From contig NZ_VAUO01000006.1 in NCBI RefSeq assembly GCF_005796105.1, forward strand, positions 248,001 to 312,000: DNA of 64,000 nucleotides, in the 5' to 3' direction. Of the stretch, positions 47,240 through 57,109 are shown piece by piece. The notes beneath the pieces are model-generated. The model was not told the DNA's origin. It did not search any database and was given only the letters and a program-made list of their open reading frames with translations. This stretch comes from Pseudomonas mosselii. Its GTDB lineage: Bacteria; Pseudomonadota; Gammaproteobacteria; Pseudomonadales; Pseudomonadaceae. How positions within the stretch are numbered: position 1 is the stretch's first letter; each line of letters starts with the position of its first letter. Made by a program: the position numbers and the translations under genes.

Positions 47240-47491
47240 AAACGTCACCTTAGGTGCCATCTTTGTGTGCACTTTATGCGTATGACGCCCCATTAAGTTA
47301 CACACTCTCCACTCATAATGTTGACCAAATGATCAACTAATAAGCCATTCATAAAAATAAATCTGCCCAATCGGTCAATTTATAATTCATTTAATTCATT
47401 GAGTTAATGAAAAATAAGAAAAACTAAAACTATTAGTCGCCTATAAACTGGATTCATCCTGGCATGGAAATGGCTTTCATGTGCTCATTTT

Positions 47492-47501
47492 TTGTATACA
47501 A
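47492..47501. promoter_or_regulatory. TTGTATACAA operator-like site
   Basis: Perfect palindrome 155 bp upstream of the NCS1 permease start. Confidence 0.55.
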
Positions 47502-47656
47502 ACAAAGCAAAACATAAATACACAAGAACCCGCAGCGTCGCCCGACAGCGACCGCTGCGCCCAGAACCCAGTGATGCCAACGCCTGCACCGACGAGATGG
47601 CGAGCCCGTGCGCCAGCGCCCGCTCATCGCAGTCAAACGCATCAGGAGCCGCCGGA

Positions 47657-49186
47657 ATGAGTAGCAGCCTTGCCCCTGAACTGACCGTTGCCAGCACCCA
47701 TCCCACGTCCACGCCGCTTGAAGGCCATCCGGCCGATCTTGGCCTAAGCCCGCGCCTGCACAATCGAGACCTCGCCCCGACCCGCATCGAAGGTCGTCGC
47801 TGGGGTGGCTACAGCATTTTTGCGCTGTGGACCAACGATGTGCACAACATCGCCAACTATTCCTTTGCCATGGGGCTGTTCGCACTCGGCCTGGGTGGCT
47901 GGCAGATCCTGCTGTCGCTGGCGATCGGCGCGGCGCTGGTTTACTTCTTCATGAACCTGTCCGGCTACATGGGGCAGAAGACCGGCGTACCGTTCCCGGT
48001 CATCAGTCGCATTGCCTTCGGTATCCACGGCGCACAAATCCCGGCACTGATCCGCGCGGTGATCGCCATCGCCTGGTTCGGCATCCAGACCTACCTGGCC
48101 TCGGTGGTACTGCGGGTGCTGCTGACGGCGGTATGGCCGCAGGTGGCCGCCTACGACCAGGACAGCATCCTGGGGCTTTCGAGCCTGGGCTGGCTGTGCT
48201 TCGTGTCGATCTGGCTGGTGCAACTGGTGATCCTGGCCTACGGCATGGAGATGGTGCGCCGTTACGAAGGCTTCGCCGGCCCGGTGATCCTGCTGACCGT
48301 AGCCAGCCTTGCAGTGTTCATGTACTTCAAGGCCGACGCGCGGATCGCCTGGTCGGTGGCAGAGCCCCTCACCGGCATGGACATGTGGCGCAACATCTTC
48401 GCCGGTGGCGCACTGTGGCTGGCGATCTACGGCACCCTGGTGCTGAACTTCTGCGACTTCGCGCGCAGCGCGCCCTGCCGCAAGACCATTCGCGTGGGCA
48501 ACTTCTGGGGCCTGCCAGTGAACATTCTGGTATTTGCCGCCATTACTGTTGTGCTGTGCGGCGCACAGTTCCAGATCAACGGCCAGGTCATCGACAGCCC
48601 AACGCAGATCGTCGCCAGCATCCCCGATACCGCGTTCCTGGTACTGGGCTGCCTGGCGTTCCTGATCGTCACCGTGGCGGTGAACATCATGGCCAACTTC
48701 GTCGCCCCTGCGTTCGTGCTCAGCAATCTGGCGCCACGCCACCTGAACTTCCGTCGTGCCGGGCTGATCAGTGCAACGCTGGCGGTAGTGATCCTGCCGT
48801 GGAACCTCTACAACAGCCCGCTGGTGATCGTGTACTTCCTGTCCGGCCTCGGCGCGCTGCTCGGCCCGCTATACGGTGTGATCATGGCCGACTACTGGCT
48901 GCTGCGTAAGGGCTGCATCAACGTGCCGCAGCTGTACAGCGAGCACCCTGCCGGCGCCTACCACTACAGCCGCGGCATCAACCTGCGTGCGGTAGCGGCC
49001 TTCTTGCCGGCAGCGTTGCTCGCCATCGTCCTGGCCTTGGTGCCGCACTTCCAGCACATCGCGCCGTTCTCGTGGCTGATCGGAGCGGGTATCGCCGCCG
49101 CTGTCTACCTGCTGATCGCCCCACGCAATCGTCAGTATCTCGACGTGAGTGGTGAGTGCATCGCCGTCGACCACAGCAGCCATTGA
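47657..49186 (+). CDS. NCS1-family permease (allantoin/hydantoin type)
   Basis: 509 aa from the ATG at 47657 (AGGAG upstream); the frame is open a further 55 codons but that part is leader. Twelve membrane segments. NCS1 features: NRDLAPTRIEGRRWGGYSIFALWTNDVHNIANYSFAMGL near the start, GYMGQKTGVPFPV, NFCDFARSAP, NFVAPAFVLSNLAPRHLNF and ADYWLLRKG. The downstream racemase-like gene and the TTGTATACAA site point to allantoin, hydantoin or a purine derivative as substrate. Confidence 0.92.
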   Translation: MSSSLAPELTVASTHPTSTPLEGHPADLGLSPRLHNRDLAPTRIEGRRWGGYSIFALWTNDVHNIANYSFAMGLFALGLGGWQILLSLAIGAALVYFFMNLSGYMGQKTGVPFPVISRIAFGIHGAQIPALIRAVIAIAWFGIQTYLASVVLRVLLTAVWPQVAAYDQDSILGLSSLGWLCFVSIWLVQLVILAYGMEMVRRYEGFAGPVILLTVASLAVFMYFKADARIAWSVAEPLTGMDMWRNIFAGGALWLAIYGTLVLNFCDFARSAPCRKTIRVGNFWGLPVNILVFAAITVVLCGAQFQINGQVIDSPTQIVASIPDTAFLVLGCLAFLIVTVAVNIMANFVAPAFVLSNLAPRHLNFRRAGLISATLAVVILPWNLYNSPLVIVYFLSGLGALLGPLYGVIMADYWLLRKGCINVPQLYSEHPAGAYHYSRGINLRAVAAFLPAALLAIVLALVPHFQHIAPFSWLIGAGIAAAVYLLIAPRNRQYLDVSGECIAVDHSSH

Positions 49187-49202
49187 TTCCTGGAGTTCTG
49201 CA

Positions 49203-49931
49203 ATGCGTATTCTGATCGTCAACGTCAACACCACCGAAGCCATCACCGAGGCGATTGCCGAGCAGGCCCGCAGCGTCGCGGCGCCCGGCACCGAAATCGT
49301 CGGCCTGACCCCCTGGTTCGGCGCCGAATCCGTGGAAGGCAACTTCGAAAGCTATCTGGCCGCCATCGCCGTAATGGACCGCGTACTGGCCTACGACCAA
49401 CCGTATGACGCGGTGATCCAGGCCGGCTACGGCGAGCACGGCCGCGAGGGCCTGCAAGAGCTGCTGAATGTGCCGGTGGTGGACATCACCGACGCCGCCG
49501 CCAGCACCGCCATGTACCTGGGCCATGCGTACTCGGTGGTCACCACTCTGGACCGCACCGTGCCCTTGATCGAAGACCGCCTGAAGCTGTCGGGCCTGTA
49601 CGACCGCTGCGCCTCGGTACGCGCCAGCGGCCTGGCGGTGCTGGAGCTGGAGCAAGACCCGCAGCGCGCCGTGGAGGCGATCGTCGAACAGGCCGAGCGG
49701 GCCGTGCGCGAGGACAAGGCCGAGGTGATCTGCCTGGGCTGCGGCGGCATGGCCGGGCTCGACGAGCAGATCCGCCAGCGTACCGGCGTGCCCGTGGTCG
49801 ATGGCGTGAGCGCGGCGGTGACCATTGCCGAATCACTGGTTCGCCTGGGTTTGAGCACCTCCAAGGTGCGCACCTATGCAACGCCCAGGGCCAAGCAGGT
49901 GGTCGGCTGGCCGATGCGCTTCGGGCGTTGA
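49203..49931 (+). CDS. hydantoin/allantoin racemase-like protein (Asp/Glu racemase superfamily)
   Basis: 242 aa, starting MRILIVNVNTTEAIT 16 bp after the NCS1 permease. The second catalytic-type cysteine region is present (VICLGCGGMAG, C177/C180), but the first, normally an AC-F-G-D-P-G-like loop, reads AGYGEHGREG with glycine in place of cysteine. It may be the allantoin-racemase variant of the family, use another acid/base, or do something else. Allantoin racemase would supply the enantiomer needed by PuuE, which fits the operon context. Confidence 0.82.
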   Translation: MRILIVNVNTTEAITEAIAEQARSVAAPGTEIVGLTPWFGAESVEGNFESYLAAIAVMDRVLAYDQPYDAVIQAGYGEHGREGLQELLNVPVVDITDAAASTAMYLGHAYSVVTTLDRTVPLIEDRLKLSGLYDRCASVRASGLAVLELEQDPQRAVEAIVEQAERAVREDKAEVICLGCGGMAGLDEQIRQRTGVPVVDGVSAAVTIAESLVRLGLSTSKVRTYATPRAKQVVGWPMRFGR

Positions 49932-49946
49932 TGGGGTGACGACCTG

Positions 49947-49976
49947 CGGCGGCGCAGCATGGGATGAAGGCGCCGC
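49947..49976 (+). terminator. hairpin after racemase gene
   Basis: GGCGGCGC...GCGCCGCC stem just after the stop and adjoining the convergent FKBP gene. No U tract. Confidence 0.5.
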
Positions 49977-50315
49977 CTAGTCGTCGCGGGTCAGCACTTC
50001 GAGCAGTTCGATCTCGAACGTCAGGTCCGAATTCGGTGGGATCGAACCCACGCTACGCTCGCCATAGCCCAATTGCGCCGGTACCTGCAACCGGCGCTTG
50101 CCGCCGACACGCATGCCCATCAGGCCCTGGTCCCAGCCCTTGATCACCCGACCGGTGCCGATCACGCACTGGAACGGCTTGCCGCGCGACCAGGACGAGT
50201 CGAACTCGCTGCCGTCGGCCAGCCAGCCGGTGTACTGGGTGGTAATCAATGCGCCCTTGACCACGGCCTTGCCGTCGCCTTCCTGAAGATCGGTGATGTG
50301 CAGCTCACTGCTCAT
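49977..50315 (-). CDS. FKBP-type peptidyl-prolyl isomerase
   Basis: 112 aa single FKBP domain: TQYTGWLADGSEFDSSWSRGKPF, FQCVIGTGRVIKGWDQGLMGMRVGGKR, PAQLGYGERSVGSIPPNSDLTFEIELLEV. Catalyses cis-trans isomerisation of proline bonds. No signal peptide, so cytoplasmic. ATG at 50315; the upstream 27-codon extension has no homology. Confidence 0.95.
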   Translation of the reverse strand: MSSELHITDLQEGDGKAVVKGALITTQYTGWLADGSEFDSSWSRGKPFQCVIGTGRVIKGWDQGLMGMRVGGKRRLQVPAQLGYGERSVGSIPPNSDLTFEIELLEVLTRDD

Positions 50316-50355
50316 GGCAGGTTCCTCGAAACAATTGCGAACGGCGGCCGTTTTC

Positions 50356-51297
50356 TCAGGTATGCACGGTTTTGGCAAGCGCATCGCGCGGCCCATGCAG
50401 GCGTAGCGACCACAGCACGCCGCCCATCACCAGCACGATCGCCGCGGCCTCCAGCAAACTCGGGCCACGCTGGCGCCAGAGGAAGGCATACAACAGCGCA
50501 AACAGCGTCTCGAACACAATCAACTGCCCAGTGAGGGTCAGTGGCAGGCGCTTGGACGCCGCGTTCCACAGCGTCATTGCCAGCCACGAGCCAAGCACCG
50601 CACAGCCCAGGCTCGCCAGCCAGAACAGCACCCAGCGCGCCGGCGCCGCCTGCACCTGCAACTGCTGCGGTTGCCACAGCGCCAGCACCGCCACCATCAC
50701 CAGGCTGGCAAGCCCGGTCAGCACCCCGCACAACACCGACCACTGATGGCTGTCGAAATGCCCGCACTGCTTGAGGTAGCGGCTGTTCTGCACGCCGTAC
50801 CAAGTCCAGCAGGCCAGCGCGGCCAAGGCGAACAGCAGGCCCAGCAGCTTGTCGCCCAAGTCACCGTCGGCGAAGGCGAAGGTTTGCAGGTTGATGCACA
50901 GCATACCGCCGAGGATCAGCGCCAGCGGGCCGACCAGGCGCGCCAGCGGCACCGCGCCAGTGTCGTTGCGACCGTATAGGGTGATGGTCAGCGGTAGCAC
51001 ACCGACAATCAGAGAGGCCGGTGCCACGCCCAGGCGCTGGATCGCCGCCGCCAGGCAAATGAAGTACAACAGGTTGCCCACCACCGCCAGGCGCAGCAGC
51101 ATCCACCCATCCGCCGCGCTCAGTTGGCGTAGCTGGCGGGCCATGGGCACGGCCAGCAACAGCGAGATCACCCCGACCATCACGTAGCGCACACTGGCCA
51201 GCAGCATCGGATTGAACTCCGGCAAAAGCTGCGGAACCATCAGCACCATGCCCCACAACGCGCCGGCCAGGCCGGCATACATCACCCCACGCTTCAC
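50356..51297 (-). CDS. EamA/DMT-family transporter
   Basis: 313 aa, ten membrane helices (MYAGLAGALWGMVLMVPQLLPEF; LGLLFALAALACWTWYGVQNSRYL). Two EamA repeats. Upstream of the FKBP gene on the same strand with a 40-bp gap. Substrate unknown. Distinct in sequence from the other EamA protein here. Confidence 0.9.
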   Translation of the reverse strand: MKRGVMYAGLAGALWGMVLMVPQLLPEFNPMLLASVRYVMVGVISLLLAVPMARQLRQLSAADGWMLLRLAVVGNLLYFICLAAAIQRLGVAPASLIVGVLPLTITLYGRNDTGAVPLARLVGPLALILGGMLCINLQTFAFADGDLGDKLLGLLFALAALACWTWYGVQNSRYLKQCGHFDSHQWSVLCGVLTGLASLVMVAVLALWQPQQLQVQAAPARWVLFWLASLGCAVLGSWLAMTLWNAASKRLPLTLTGQLIVFETLFALLYAFLWRQRGPSLLEAAAIVLVMGGVLWSLRLHGPRDALAKTVHT

Positions 51298-51481
51298 CTG
51301 CGCGCTCCTCTGTAGCGATGGCGCAGGCTACCGCTGCGCGCGTCGCCGGGCAAAGGTTGCGTGCGCGATCAGCTGAATTCGTCGCAAACCTGCTGGCCGG
51401 TCATCTCGCACTGCAACCAGGTGGGGCCCTGCTGGCCCCACGACACGCCCAGCAGGACGCCGGGCGAACAACAGAAAAGAA

Positions 51482-52420
51482 TCAGCCGCGAACGGGGGTC
51501 AGTACAGGTTCGCCGGCAAAGAAGGCTTGCAGGTTGCGCAACACCAAGTTCACGGTGTCGCGTGCCGCCTCCGGCGACTGGCCCGCCACATGCGGGGTCA
51601 GCACAGTGTTACCCAGCGCCTTCAGCGCATCAGGCACGGCGGGTTCGTCATCGAACACATCCAGCGCGGCGCCGGCGATCAGGCCCTGCTGCAAGGCCGC
51701 TACCAACGCCTGGGTGTCGACCACGCTGGCCCGCGCGATATTCACCAGGTAGCCCTCGGCGCCCAGCGCCGCAAGCACCTGGGCATCAACCAAGTGGCGC
51801 GTGCCGGCGCCACCTGGCGTGGCAACTACCAGGATGTCTACTGCCTCGGCCAGGTGCAGCGGGCTGTCATACCAGGTGTAGGGCACGTCTGGACGCGGGG
51901 TGCGGCTGTGGTAGCTGACGTGCATGTCGAACCCCAGGTTTGCACGCCGGGCGATGGCTTGGCCGACTGCGCCAAAGCCGAGGATGCCGATGCGCTTGCC
52001 ACTGACCGAAGGGCTGATCACGCGGTTCCACTCACCGCGTCGGGTGCTGGTATCGGCGCGAGGGATGTCACGCAGCAACGCCAGCAGAATAGCCAGGGCA
52101 TGGTCGGCGACCGGGCCGGCATTGGCGCCAGCGCCGTTGGTCACGGGAATGCCGCGTGCGACAGCCGCGGCCAAGTCGACCTGCTCGTAGCCTGCGCCAA
52201 TCACACAAATGATCTTCAACTGGGGCAGCGCGTCGATCTCGGCTGCGCTCAAGCCTAGCGGGCCACGGGTGAGCACCGCGTCGATCTTCCCGGCATGCCG
52301 GGCAATGGCGTCGGCGCGCAGTTTCGGGGACGGCGCGCGGATCAGCCGATAGCCGGCCTGTTCCAGCAGCGGCAGGTAATCGTCGACGGTTTCAACCAAC
52401 ACCAGAACGGTCTTGCTCAT
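51482..52420 (-). CDS. D-isomer-specific 2-hydroxyacid dehydrogenase
   Basis: 312 aa. NAD-binding motif GKRIGILGFGAVGQAIARRA (residues about 145-165), catalytic arginine in NIARASVVDTQAL, glutamate in LDVFDDEPAVPDAL and histidine in LTPHVAGQSPEA. Reduces a 2-keto acid; similarity is to the hydroxypyruvate/glyoxylate reductase branch, which would fit the glyoxylate genes in the window, though substrate is not certain. Confidence 0.9.
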   Translation of the reverse strand: MSKTVLVLVETVDDYLPLLEQAGYRLIRAPSPKLRADAIARHAGKIDAVLTRGPLGLSAAEIDALPQLKIICVIGAGYEQVDLAAAVARGIPVTNGAGANAGPVADHALAILLALLRDIPRADTSTRRGEWNRVISPSVSGKRIGILGFGAVGQAIARRANLGFDMHVSYHSRTPRPDVPYTWYDSPLHLAEAVDILVVATPGGAGTRHLVDAQVLAALGAEGYLVNIARASVVDTQALVAALQQGLIAGAALDVFDDEPAVPDALKALGNTVLTPHVAGQSPEAARDTVNLVLRNLQAFFAGEPVLTPVRG

Positions 52421-52514
52421 GCCACCTCCGGATCTATGCGAAGCGGCATTATGCGGTGACCAACGGTATCACGTCATCACGCGGCTAGCCGTGCGCGCAC
52501 GGAAGGCAAGCAGG

Positions 52515-52922
52515 TCATTGCGCAAACGCCCTGCCCAAACCACCGGGCACGCCACTGCTGTCGGTTTCCTGCCAAGGGCCATTGGGGCTCAGCGACCAGC
52601 TCCAGCCGCTGTCCCAGCGGTAGTAGGTACGCTGACGGTAAAAGGTGTTGGGCTGTTTCTCCAGCACATACACCCCAAGCTTCGGATCCCAGTGGCTGCC
52701 CCCCCCAGGCGGGGGGGCAAAGCTTGCCGAGGTGCGCGGCATGGGTTTGGGGATCGCAGCCGGCGCGCTCGGCTTACTGCCAGGCAGGGGCTTGACCACC
52801 GGTCCCTGGGGCGGAACGCTCTCGATCGGCGGCAATGGCTCGCGTTCACGCGGCTCATGCACCGTACACGCGGACAGACCCACGGCCAAGGTGATCAGGG
52901 TCAGGCGGACGATGCTGTGCAT
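52515..52922 (-). CDS. small proline-rich lipoprotein
   Basis: 135 aa. Signal peptide with lipobox LSAC (cysteine about residue 19), followed by a Pro/Glu-rich stretch (residues 22-72) and a short aromatic C-terminal part (TFYRQRTYYRWDSGWSWSLSPNGPW). Family not recognised. Lies 12 bp past the ccmI stop on the same strand, at the end of the ccm cluster. Confidence 0.8.
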   Translation of the reverse strand: MHSIVRLTLITLAVGLSACTVHEPREREPLPPIESVPPQGPVVKPLPGSKPSAPAAIPKPMPRTSASFAPPPGGGSHWDPKLGVYVLEKQPNTFYRQRTYYRWDSGWSWSLSPNGPWQETDSSGVPGGLGRAFAQ

Positions 52923-52934
52923 GGCGGCGTTCTC

Positions 52935-54122
52935 TCAGGAGTCGGGGCTGTCGATGGTCAGGTGCTGGGTGGCCTGGGTGCCGGTGGCCAGCGGCGCGCT
53001 CTGGGCTTTCCATTCGCCACGGGTCGGTTGGCCGGCACGAGAGACACGGGCTACCAGTTGGACTTCGGCGAAGTCCGACAGTTTCATCTGCGCCATCATC
53101 GCATCGGCGTCCGACAACTCCACTTCGATCGGCAACTGCGCCACCGTCACCCGCTTGGCCGCCAACGGCATGGGCGGCCCGTTACTGGCACGCGCGAAGA
53201 TGAACACGCTGTCGTCCGGGCGCACCTTGTCCTTGAGCGCTGCGGCCAGCGCCACCCGCACTTTCAGACGTGCGCTGGGTGCCACCTGGCCACCGCCAGC
53301 CTTGAGTTTATCGGCAGCGCGGTCGATGCCTCCTTGCAGGGCAACACGCGAAGCATCGCCCTCGGGCAGTTGTGCCAACAGGCGCTGCCAGTAGTCGATG
53401 GCGTCTTGGTAACGTTCCCCCTCGAAGGCGGCAATCCCACGCAGGCCCAGGCTGGTGACCTCCTGTGGATCAGCCTTGAGCGCTTCGTCGGTGAGGGCCT
53501 GCAACGACGCCGACCAGCGCTTGTCGGCAGCAAAGTACAACGCCTGGGCCCATTGCCCGAGCAACTCCGGCTGGCGCCCTGCCAGGGCAACGGCACGCTC
53601 GAAGGCCTTGGCGGCATCCGCAGGGCGCTGCTCAGCCATGTAGGCACGGCCCAGGAAGTACAAGCCTTCAGCCGAATCCGGCTGGGCCTGCACCGCGCGC
53701 TCCAGGCGTGCGGTCATCTCCTGCAACGATTGCGGTGCACGGGCGAACTCGCGGGTCAGCTCGACCTTGTCGGCTGCGCCGAAATGCAGGTACAAGCCCA
53801 ATGCCATGGCTGGCACCAGGACCGCTGCCAGCAATGGGAGGGCCTTGCCCAGTTGGCCCTGGCGCGCAGCCTCGGCACGCTCGGTGTCGGCCAGCAACTC
53901 ACGGGCAGCCTCATCGCGCCCGTTGGCCAACTGAGCATCGTCGAGGACCCCAGCCGCTTGCTGGGCAGCCAACTCGGCCACGCGTTCTTCGTACAGCGCA
54001 ACGTTCATCGCGGTGCGGTCCTGCTCGGCCTGCTCGCGGCGCTGGCCACGCAGGATCGGGATCAGCAGGAAAGACAGGGCGGCGAGCAGCAACAGGCCCG
54101 CGCTAAGCCAGAATTCAGTCAT
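52935..54122 (-). CDS. ccmI: cytochrome c maturation protein CcmI
   Basis: 395 aa. Chaperone that presents apocytochrome c to the heme ligation complex. Two N-terminal membrane helices ([43 protein letters not shown]) with a cytoplasmic heptad-like loop, then periplasmic TPR repeats ([29 protein letters not shown]) and a C-terminal beta domain. Starts at 54122 and overlaps ccmH by 8 bp. Confidence 0.95.
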   Translation of the reverse strand: MTEFWLSAGLLLLAALSFLLIPILRGQRREQAEQDRTAMNVALYEERVAELAAQQAAGVLDDAQLANGRDEAARELLADTERAEAARQGQLGKALPLLAAVLVPAMALGLYLHFGAADKVELTREFARAPQSLQEMTARLERAVQAQPDSAEGLYFLGRAYMAEQRPADAAKAFERAVALAGRQPELLGQWAQALYFAADKRWSASLQALTDEALKADPQEVTSLGLRGIAAFEGERYQDAIDYWQRLLAQLPEGDASRVALQGGIDRAADKLKAGGGQVAPSARLKVRVALAAALKDKVRPDDSVFIFARASNGPPMPLAAKRVTVAQLPIEVELSDADAMMAQMKLSDFAEVQLVARVSRAGQPTRGEWKAQSAPLATGTQATQHLTIDSPDS

Positions 54123-54591
54123 GGGTAGGTTCTTTTTCCAGCAGTTTGGCGAGGCGTTCGCGTTCCTCGGCGGACAGTTCGGTAACGCCACTTACGGCGC
54201 TACTGCGGCGACGGCGGACGATCACCGCCAGCACCACGAAACCACCGGCCAACAGCAACCCTGGGCCGAACCACAGCAGCCAGGTCCGTGCACTCAGGGC
54301 CGGCTTGTAGCGCACGAAGTCGCCATAGCGCTCGACCATGAAGTCGATGATCTGCTGGTTGCTCTTGTCCTCGCCGAGCATGCGAAAGATCTCGCGGCGC
54401 AGGTCAGCAGCGATAGGCGCATTGGAGTCCGCGATGTCCTGGTTCTGACACTTGGGGCAGCGCAGTTCCTTGGTCAGTTGCTGATAGCGCTCGCGTTCGG
54501 CCTCGTCGCGAAACTGATAGGTGTCGATGGCCGCACGGGCCGCGCCGGCCAGGCTCAAGCCCAGTACGACAGCTGCAAGCCAGCGCTTCAT
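54115..54591 (-). CDS. ccmH: cytochrome c maturation protein CcmH
   Basis: 158 aa. Signal peptide, then the thiol-reducing motif C45-P-K-C48 ([15 protein letters not shown]), [33 protein letters not shown], a membrane helix and a charged tail. Keeps apocytochrome CxxCH cysteines reduced for heme attachment. Most homologues read CPVCQ or CPKCQ. Overlaps ccmG by 4 bp. Confidence 0.97.
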   Translation of the reverse strand: MKRWLAAVVLGLSLAGAARAAIDTYQFRDEAERERYQQLTKELRCPKCQNQDIADSNAPIAADLRREIFRMLGEDKSNQQIIDFMVERYGDFVRYKPALSARTWLLWFGPGLLLAGGFVVLAVIVRRRRSSAVSGVTELSAEERERLAKLLEKEPTHD

Positions 54592-55124
54592 GGGCGAGCC
54601 TCGTCGACCAGGTCTTGGTACAGCGGCGCCAACTGTTCGCGCCATACTGTGGCGTCGACTACGCCGACGTGCTTGTAGCGGATGATGCCCTTGGCATCGA
54701 CCAGGAAGGTTTCCGGGGCGCCGTATACACCTAGATCCAGGCCCAGCGAGCCCTGCGGATCGGCGATGTTCAGTTGATAGGGATTGTGGAACTCGGCCAG
54801 CCACTTCAAGGCAGCTGCGCTGTCGTCCTTGTAGTTGACCCCATGGATCACCACGCCCTGTTCAGCCAGCTGGTTGAGGTACGGATGCTCGACCTTGCAC
54901 GACGGGCACCAGGTCCCCCACACGTTGACCAACGCCGGACGCCCCAGCAGGTCGGCCTGGGTGAGGCTTCGATCGCCCTGCACCGTCGCCAGCGAAAAGG
55001 CCGGGAAAGGCTTGCCGATCATCGCCGAGGGCAGTTCGTCTGGTTTGAGGAACAACCCCTTGTACAAAAATACCGCCACCAGCAGGAACACCACCAGGGG
55101 CACCATCATGATCCAACGCTTCAT
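54588..55124 (-). CDS. ccmG: thiol:disulfide interchange protein CcmG (DsbE)
   Basis: 178 aa. N-terminal membrane anchor and periplasmic thioredoxin fold with active site W-C73-PS-C76 (GTWCPSCKVEHP), GVYGAPETFLVDAKG with the cis-proline loop. Reduces CcmH or apocytochrome. Overlaps ccmF by 4 bp. Confidence 0.97.
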   Translation of the reverse strand: MKRWIMMVPLVVFLLVAVFLYKGLFLKPDELPSAMIGKPFPAFSLATVQGDRSLTQADLLGRPALVNVWGTWCPSCKVEHPYLNQLAEQGVVIHGVNYKDDSAAALKWLAEFHNPYQLNIADPQGSLGLDLGVYGAPETFLVDAKGIIRYKHVGVVDATVWREQLAPLYQDLVDEARP

Positions 55125-57109
55125 ACCGTCGCTCCAGACACACCCAAGGCCTCACGCACACGGGTCTTGACCTTGACGCGATAGCGTCGGTCGAAAGCCG
55201 CCAGCAAGCCGCCCAGACCGGTCAGCAGACCGCCCAGCCAAATCCAGCGGACATACGGTTTGATATGCACCCGCACCGCCCAAGCGCCGTTTTCCAGCGG
55301 CTCACCCAGGGCCACGTAGAGGTCGCGGGTGAAACCTGCATCGATACCGGCCTCGGTCATCATCGACTGCTGTACCGTGTACAGGCGCTTCTCGGGGTGC
55401 AGCTCGCTCACTTCACGGCCCTCGCGCGATACCCGGATGGTGCCCTTGTCGGAGATGAAGTTCGGCCCTTCGAAGTGCTTGGCGCCTTCGAACAAGAAAT
55501 GATAGCCGCCCAACTCGACGCTCTCGCCCGGGGCCATGCGCAGGTCGCGCTCGGCGCTGTTGTTACTCGACAGAACCACACCCAGGGCGCACACCGCCAG
55601 CCCCAGGTGGGCCAGGTGCATCCCCCAGTAACTGCGGCTGAGCCCACCCAGCCCTTTAAACAGCCCCTTGTGACGGGTCTTGTCGAGGATGTCACGCAGC
55701 CCACCGAGCACCACCCAGGCCGCCAGGGCGAAGACACTCAGGGCCGGCCAGTCGAAGTCATCGACGATCAGCCCCGCCACCGGGGCCAGCACCGCGCTAC
55801 CAATCAGCACCGGGGTGAGCATGCTGGCCAGCCACTTGCCGGGGGTATCTTTCCAACGCACCAGCACGCCCACACTCATGATCACCATCAGCAAGGCCAT
55901 CAGCGGCAGGAACAACGCATCGAAATACGGTGGGCCCACCGACAGCTTGGCGCCGGTCAAGGCGTCCAGCACCAGTGGGTAGAGGGTGCCCAGCAAAATC
56001 ATTGAGGCGGCCACCACCAGCACCAGGTTGTTGGCCAGCAGCAAGGTCTCGCGCGACCACAGAGCGAAGCCCACCTGGCTCTTGACCACCGGCGCGCGCA
56101 CGGCGAACAGCGTGAGCGAGCCGCCGACCACCACCAACAGGAAGATCAGGATGAACACCCCGCGCGACGGATCCGCAGCAAACGCATGTACCGAGGTCAG
56201 CACCCCGGAGCGGACCAGGAAGGTGCCCAGCAGGCTCAGCGAGAATGCCGCGATGGCCAGCAGCACGGTCCAGCTCTTGAACACCCCGCGTTTTTCAGTC
56301 ACCGCCAGCGAGTGGATCAACGCCGTGCCCACCAGCCACGGCATGAACGAGGCGTTTTCCACCGGGTCCCAGAACCACCAGCCGCCCCAGCCCAATTCGT
56401 AGTAGGCCCACCACGACCCCAGGGTGATGCCTACCCCCAGGAACGCCCAGGCGACGATAGTCCAAGGCCGTGACCAGCGCGCCCAGGCCGCGTCCAGGCG
56501 CCCCCCGAGCAGCGCGGCGATGGCGAAGGCGAAGGCCACCGAGAAACCCACGTAGCCCATGTACAGCATCGGCGGGTGGACGATCAGGCCGAAATCCTGC
56601 AGCAAGGGGTTGAGGTCGCGCCCATTGACCGGCACCTGCGGCAGCAACCGCGAGAACGGGTTGGAGGTGATGATCAGGAAACTCAGAAAGCCCACGCTGA
56701 TCATCCCCATGACCGCCAGCACCCGCGCCAGCATCACCTGCGGCAATTGACGCGAGAAGATCGACACGGCGAAGGTCCAGCCGCCGAGGATCAATGCCCA
56801 AAGCAGCAACGAGCCTTCGTGGGCACCCCACACGGCGCTGAACTTGTAGTACCAGGGTAAGGCGCTGTTGGAGTTGCCGGCTACGTAGGCCACCGAGAAA
56901 TTGTCGGTCATGAAGGCATGGATCAGGCAGGCGAAGGCGAACGCCAGGAAGGCGAACTGGCCCCATGCCGCCGGTCGCGCCAGCCCCATCCACAAGCGGT
57001 CGCCGCGCCAGGCACCGAGCAGTGGCACGCTGGCCTGCACAGCGGCGAAGCAGATCGCCAGGATCATCGACAGTTGCCCAAGCTCGGGGATCAGCAGCGC
57101 AGCGTTCAT
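55121..57109 (-). CDS. ccmF: heme lyase CcmF
   Basis: 662 aa. Large polytopic membrane protein of the heme ligation complex, with the tryptophan-rich [26 protein letters not shown] motif and conserved periplasmic histidines ([12 protein letters not shown]). Completes transfer of heme from CcmE to the apocytochrome. Overlaps ccmE by 4 bp. Confidence 0.97.
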   Translation of the reverse strand: MNAALLIPELGQLSMILAICFAAVQASVPLLGAWRGDRLWMGLARPAAWGQFAFLAFAFACLIHAFMTDNFSVAYVAGNSNSALPWYYKFSAVWGAHEGSLLLWALILGGWTFAVSIFSRQLPQVMLARVLAVMGMISVGFLSFLIITSNPFSRLLPQVPVNGRDLNPLLQDFGLIVHPPMLYMGYVGFSVAFAFAIAALLGGRLDAAWARWSRPWTIVAWAFLGVGITLGSWWAYYELGWGGWWFWDPVENASFMPWLVGTALIHSLAVTEKRGVFKSWTVLLAIAAFSLSLLGTFLVRSGVLTSVHAFAADPSRGVFILIFLLVVVGGSLTLFAVRAPVVKSQVGFALWSRETLLLANNLVLVVAASMILLGTLYPLVLDALTGAKLSVGPPYFDALFLPLMALLMVIMSVGVLVRWKDTPGKWLASMLTPVLIGSAVLAPVAGLIVDDFDWPALSVFALAAWVVLGGLRDILDKTRHKGLFKGLGGLSRSYWGMHLAHLGLAVCALGVVLSSNNSAERDLRMAPGESVELGGYHFLFEGAKHFEGPNFISDKGTIRVSREGREVSELHPEKRLYTVQQSMMTEAGIDAGFTRDLYVALGEPLENGAWAVRVHIKPYVRWIWLGGLLTGLGGLLAAFDRRYRVKVKTRVREALGVSGATV

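Larger units (their letters stand above)
47206..47656. promoter_or_regulatory. AT-rich control region upstream of the NCS1 permease
   Basis: 451 bp without a gene. 47206-47500 is markedly AT-rich against its surroundings. It contains TTGTACACAT (47230-47239) and the perfect palindrome TTGTATACAA (47492-47501). A 155-nt leader follows before the permease ATG. Long A/T tracts near 47330-47440 could suit nucleoid proteins such as MvaT. Confidence 0.5.

Noticed and set aside
52413..54128. 571-codon plus-strand ORF opposite ccmI
   Set aside because: Antisense shadow spanning two genes and their gap.
55055..55066. TTGTACAA within ccmG
   Set aside because: Inside coding sequence and shorter than the consensus.
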